A DNA stretch of 64,000 nucleotides from Clostridiales bacterium (GTDB lineage: Bacteria; Bacillota; Clostridia; Christensenellales; Borkfalkiaceae), in NCBI GenBank assembly GCA_023667345.1, contig JAMPAF010000008.1, positions 1-64,000 of the forward strand, written 5' to 3'. Under the pieces are notes generated by a model. The model saw nothing but the letters and a program-made list of their open reading frames with translations, was not told where the DNA came from and made no database searches. Both the position numbers and the translations under genes were made by a program. Of the stretch, positions 63,401 to 64,000 are shown piece after piece; position 1 is the first letter of the stretch; each line of letters opens with the position of its first letter.

Positions 63401-63426
63401 TTATAATGTTCAATTATAATGTTCAA
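63401..63426. repeat. Direct repeat 2 x 13 bp
   Basis: TTATAATGTTCAA twice in tandem. On the minus strand each unit reads TTGAACATTATAA and could supply promoter hexamers for an RNA antisense to the 3' end of the 54-residue gene. Confidence 0.55.
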
Positions 63427-63529
63427 ATTTTTAAAATCGCCAACAAATTATGTTAAAATTTTTCAACCAACTTAATGTAAAACACAATTTTATGCTTTTA
63501 GAAAAACACATTGCAAAAGCGTTTACCTC

Positions 63530-63551
63530 TTATAACATATTGTGTTATAAT
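63530..63551. promoter_or_regulatory. Palindrome over a rightward promoter
   Basis: Perfect arms TTATAACA/TGTTATAA with a 5-nt spacer; the right arm contains the -10 box TATAAT (63546-63551). A weak -35 (TTTACC) lies about 18 nt upstream. Confidence 0.6.
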
Positions 63552-63603
63552 ATATACAAATAAAAGGAAGCCATTGTCCGGACTGGCGTTATAAGGAGGA
63601 GCC

Positions 63604-63663
63604 ATGCACGACTTAACCCCAACGCATAATTTACTTTCAAGGCGCATTTTTATATGTTTCTAA
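63604..63663 (+). CDS. Candidate 19-residue leader ORF
   Basis: ATG at 63604 with AAGGAGGAG upstream; MHDLTPTHNLLSRRIFICF then TAA. It lies between the operator-covered promoter and the next membrane protein gene. The strong ribosome site suggests translation; role unknown, possibly regulatory. Confidence 0.45.
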   Translation: MHDLTPTHNLLSRRIFICF

Positions 63664-63769
63664 ACCTATAAAGTGTGTCTGAAGCTAGGTGGGAATTTTA
63701 AAAAGTTAGGTGTATTCAATAACCGCACACAATTAAATAATAATCTGCGAATTATGGGAGGCGCAAAAA

Positions 63770-63985
63770 ATGCAAACTACAATATTTGCATTACGAATCA
63801 CAGAATTGGCGATTAAAATTCTCATTGCAATTGTTGCTTTGATTTGCCATATAATCAAAATTGCTGCGATTCGACAACAACTTAATAAAGATTTAACTAG
63901 CTCCACCCCTCAAACAAATAATTCAAAAGTAAATAAAATCGATGACGAATTTTGCAATGCGTCTAGCGATAATATTGAAGAATAA
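63770..63985 (+). CDS. 71-residue single-pass membrane protein
   Basis: ATG at 63770 with GGGAGG upstream. Residues about 5-33 are a hydrophobic helix with a few charges (ITELAIKILIAIVALICHIIKI), then a polar Asn/Ser/Asp-rich tail ending in acidic residues. Not recognised. Second small membrane protein of the element, under the palindrome-controlled promoter. Confidence 0.6.
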   Translation: MQTTIFALRITELAIKILIAIVALICHIIKIAAIRQQLNKDLTSSTPQTNNSKVNKIDDEFCNASSDNIEE

Positions 63986-64000
63986 ATTTGTTTAACCTAT

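Overview
The window looks like a chromosomal segment of an anaerobic, endospore-forming Clostridia bacterium, probably an uncultured gut lineage of moderate G+C. Reasons: clostridial operon styles (pyrB-pyrC-pyrF-pyrK-pyrD-pyrE with a PyrK-type dihydroorotate dehydrogenase; purE-purC plus two purF-like genes), a SpoVB-type flippase, a collagen-like spore-surface type gene remnant, a Tn4451-type serine-recombinase element, and many short palindromic intergenic repeats. The species cannot be named from sequence alone.

Layout. 1-5.0 kb: purine genes on the minus strand (purE, purC, a PurF paralogue lacking the nucleophilic Cys, and a canonical purF) and a DUF1294-like gene. 5.1-13.3 kb: mscL, an AEC permease, proBA, gdhA, an amidohydrolase, folA and thyA. 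13.3-16.9 kb: two envelope hypotheticals, an XRE regulator, tRNA-Thr(CGT) and a polysaccharide deacetylase. 17-23.3 kb: a complete UMP operon except carbamoyl-phosphate synthetase, with a promoter, a leader ORF and an attenuator before pyrB. 23.3-32.2 kb: a phosphoesterase, a Cys-rich protein, a LysM-like protein, a SpoVB-like flippase, two half-size TSUP proteins and a 1432-residue anchored surface protein. 32.6-38.1 kb: rRNA methyltransferase, exonuclease, an AT-rich restriction-modification pair, serS. 38.3-46.6 kb: a P-type ATPase and gyrB-LRR protein-gyrA. 46.7-58.8 kb: a small zinc-ribbon-like gene, a structured RNA gene, a lipoprotein, an M50-like membrane protein, ABC-F, an ABC exporter pair, RlmI-type methyltransferase, aminopeptidase and hypotheticals. 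59.2-64 kb: a second copy of the same RNA family, tRNA-Pro(CGG) with a copy of its 3' end, the 3' fragment of a collagen-like gene, and abutting it a Tn4451-like element that runs off the right edge.

Most notable. (1) Two diverged copies of one structured noncoding RNA (47342-47519 plus; 59279-59494 minus), each with a near-consensus promoter, a closing stem supported by compensatory changes, two shared pseudoknot pairings and an intrinsic terminator. (2) A large serine recombinase whose stop codon directly abuts, in the same frame, the Gly-X-Y coding end of an interrupted collagen-like gene, the arrangement seen in sporulation genes reassembled by programmed excision. (3) In that element, the three promoters examined on the recombinase, tnpV and rightward modules are each overlapped by a different perfect palindrome. 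(4) A group of monocistronic genes whose -10 boxes lie only about 5-9 nt before the start codon, suggesting leaderless mRNAs.

The housekeeping content is mostly nucleotide, proline/glutamate and folate metabolism (purine and UMP operons, thyA-folA, proBA, gdhA), DNA topology (gyrBA) and envelope functions. Intergenic regions hold at least five repeat families, three copies of one of them inside or beside nucleotide biosynthesis operons.
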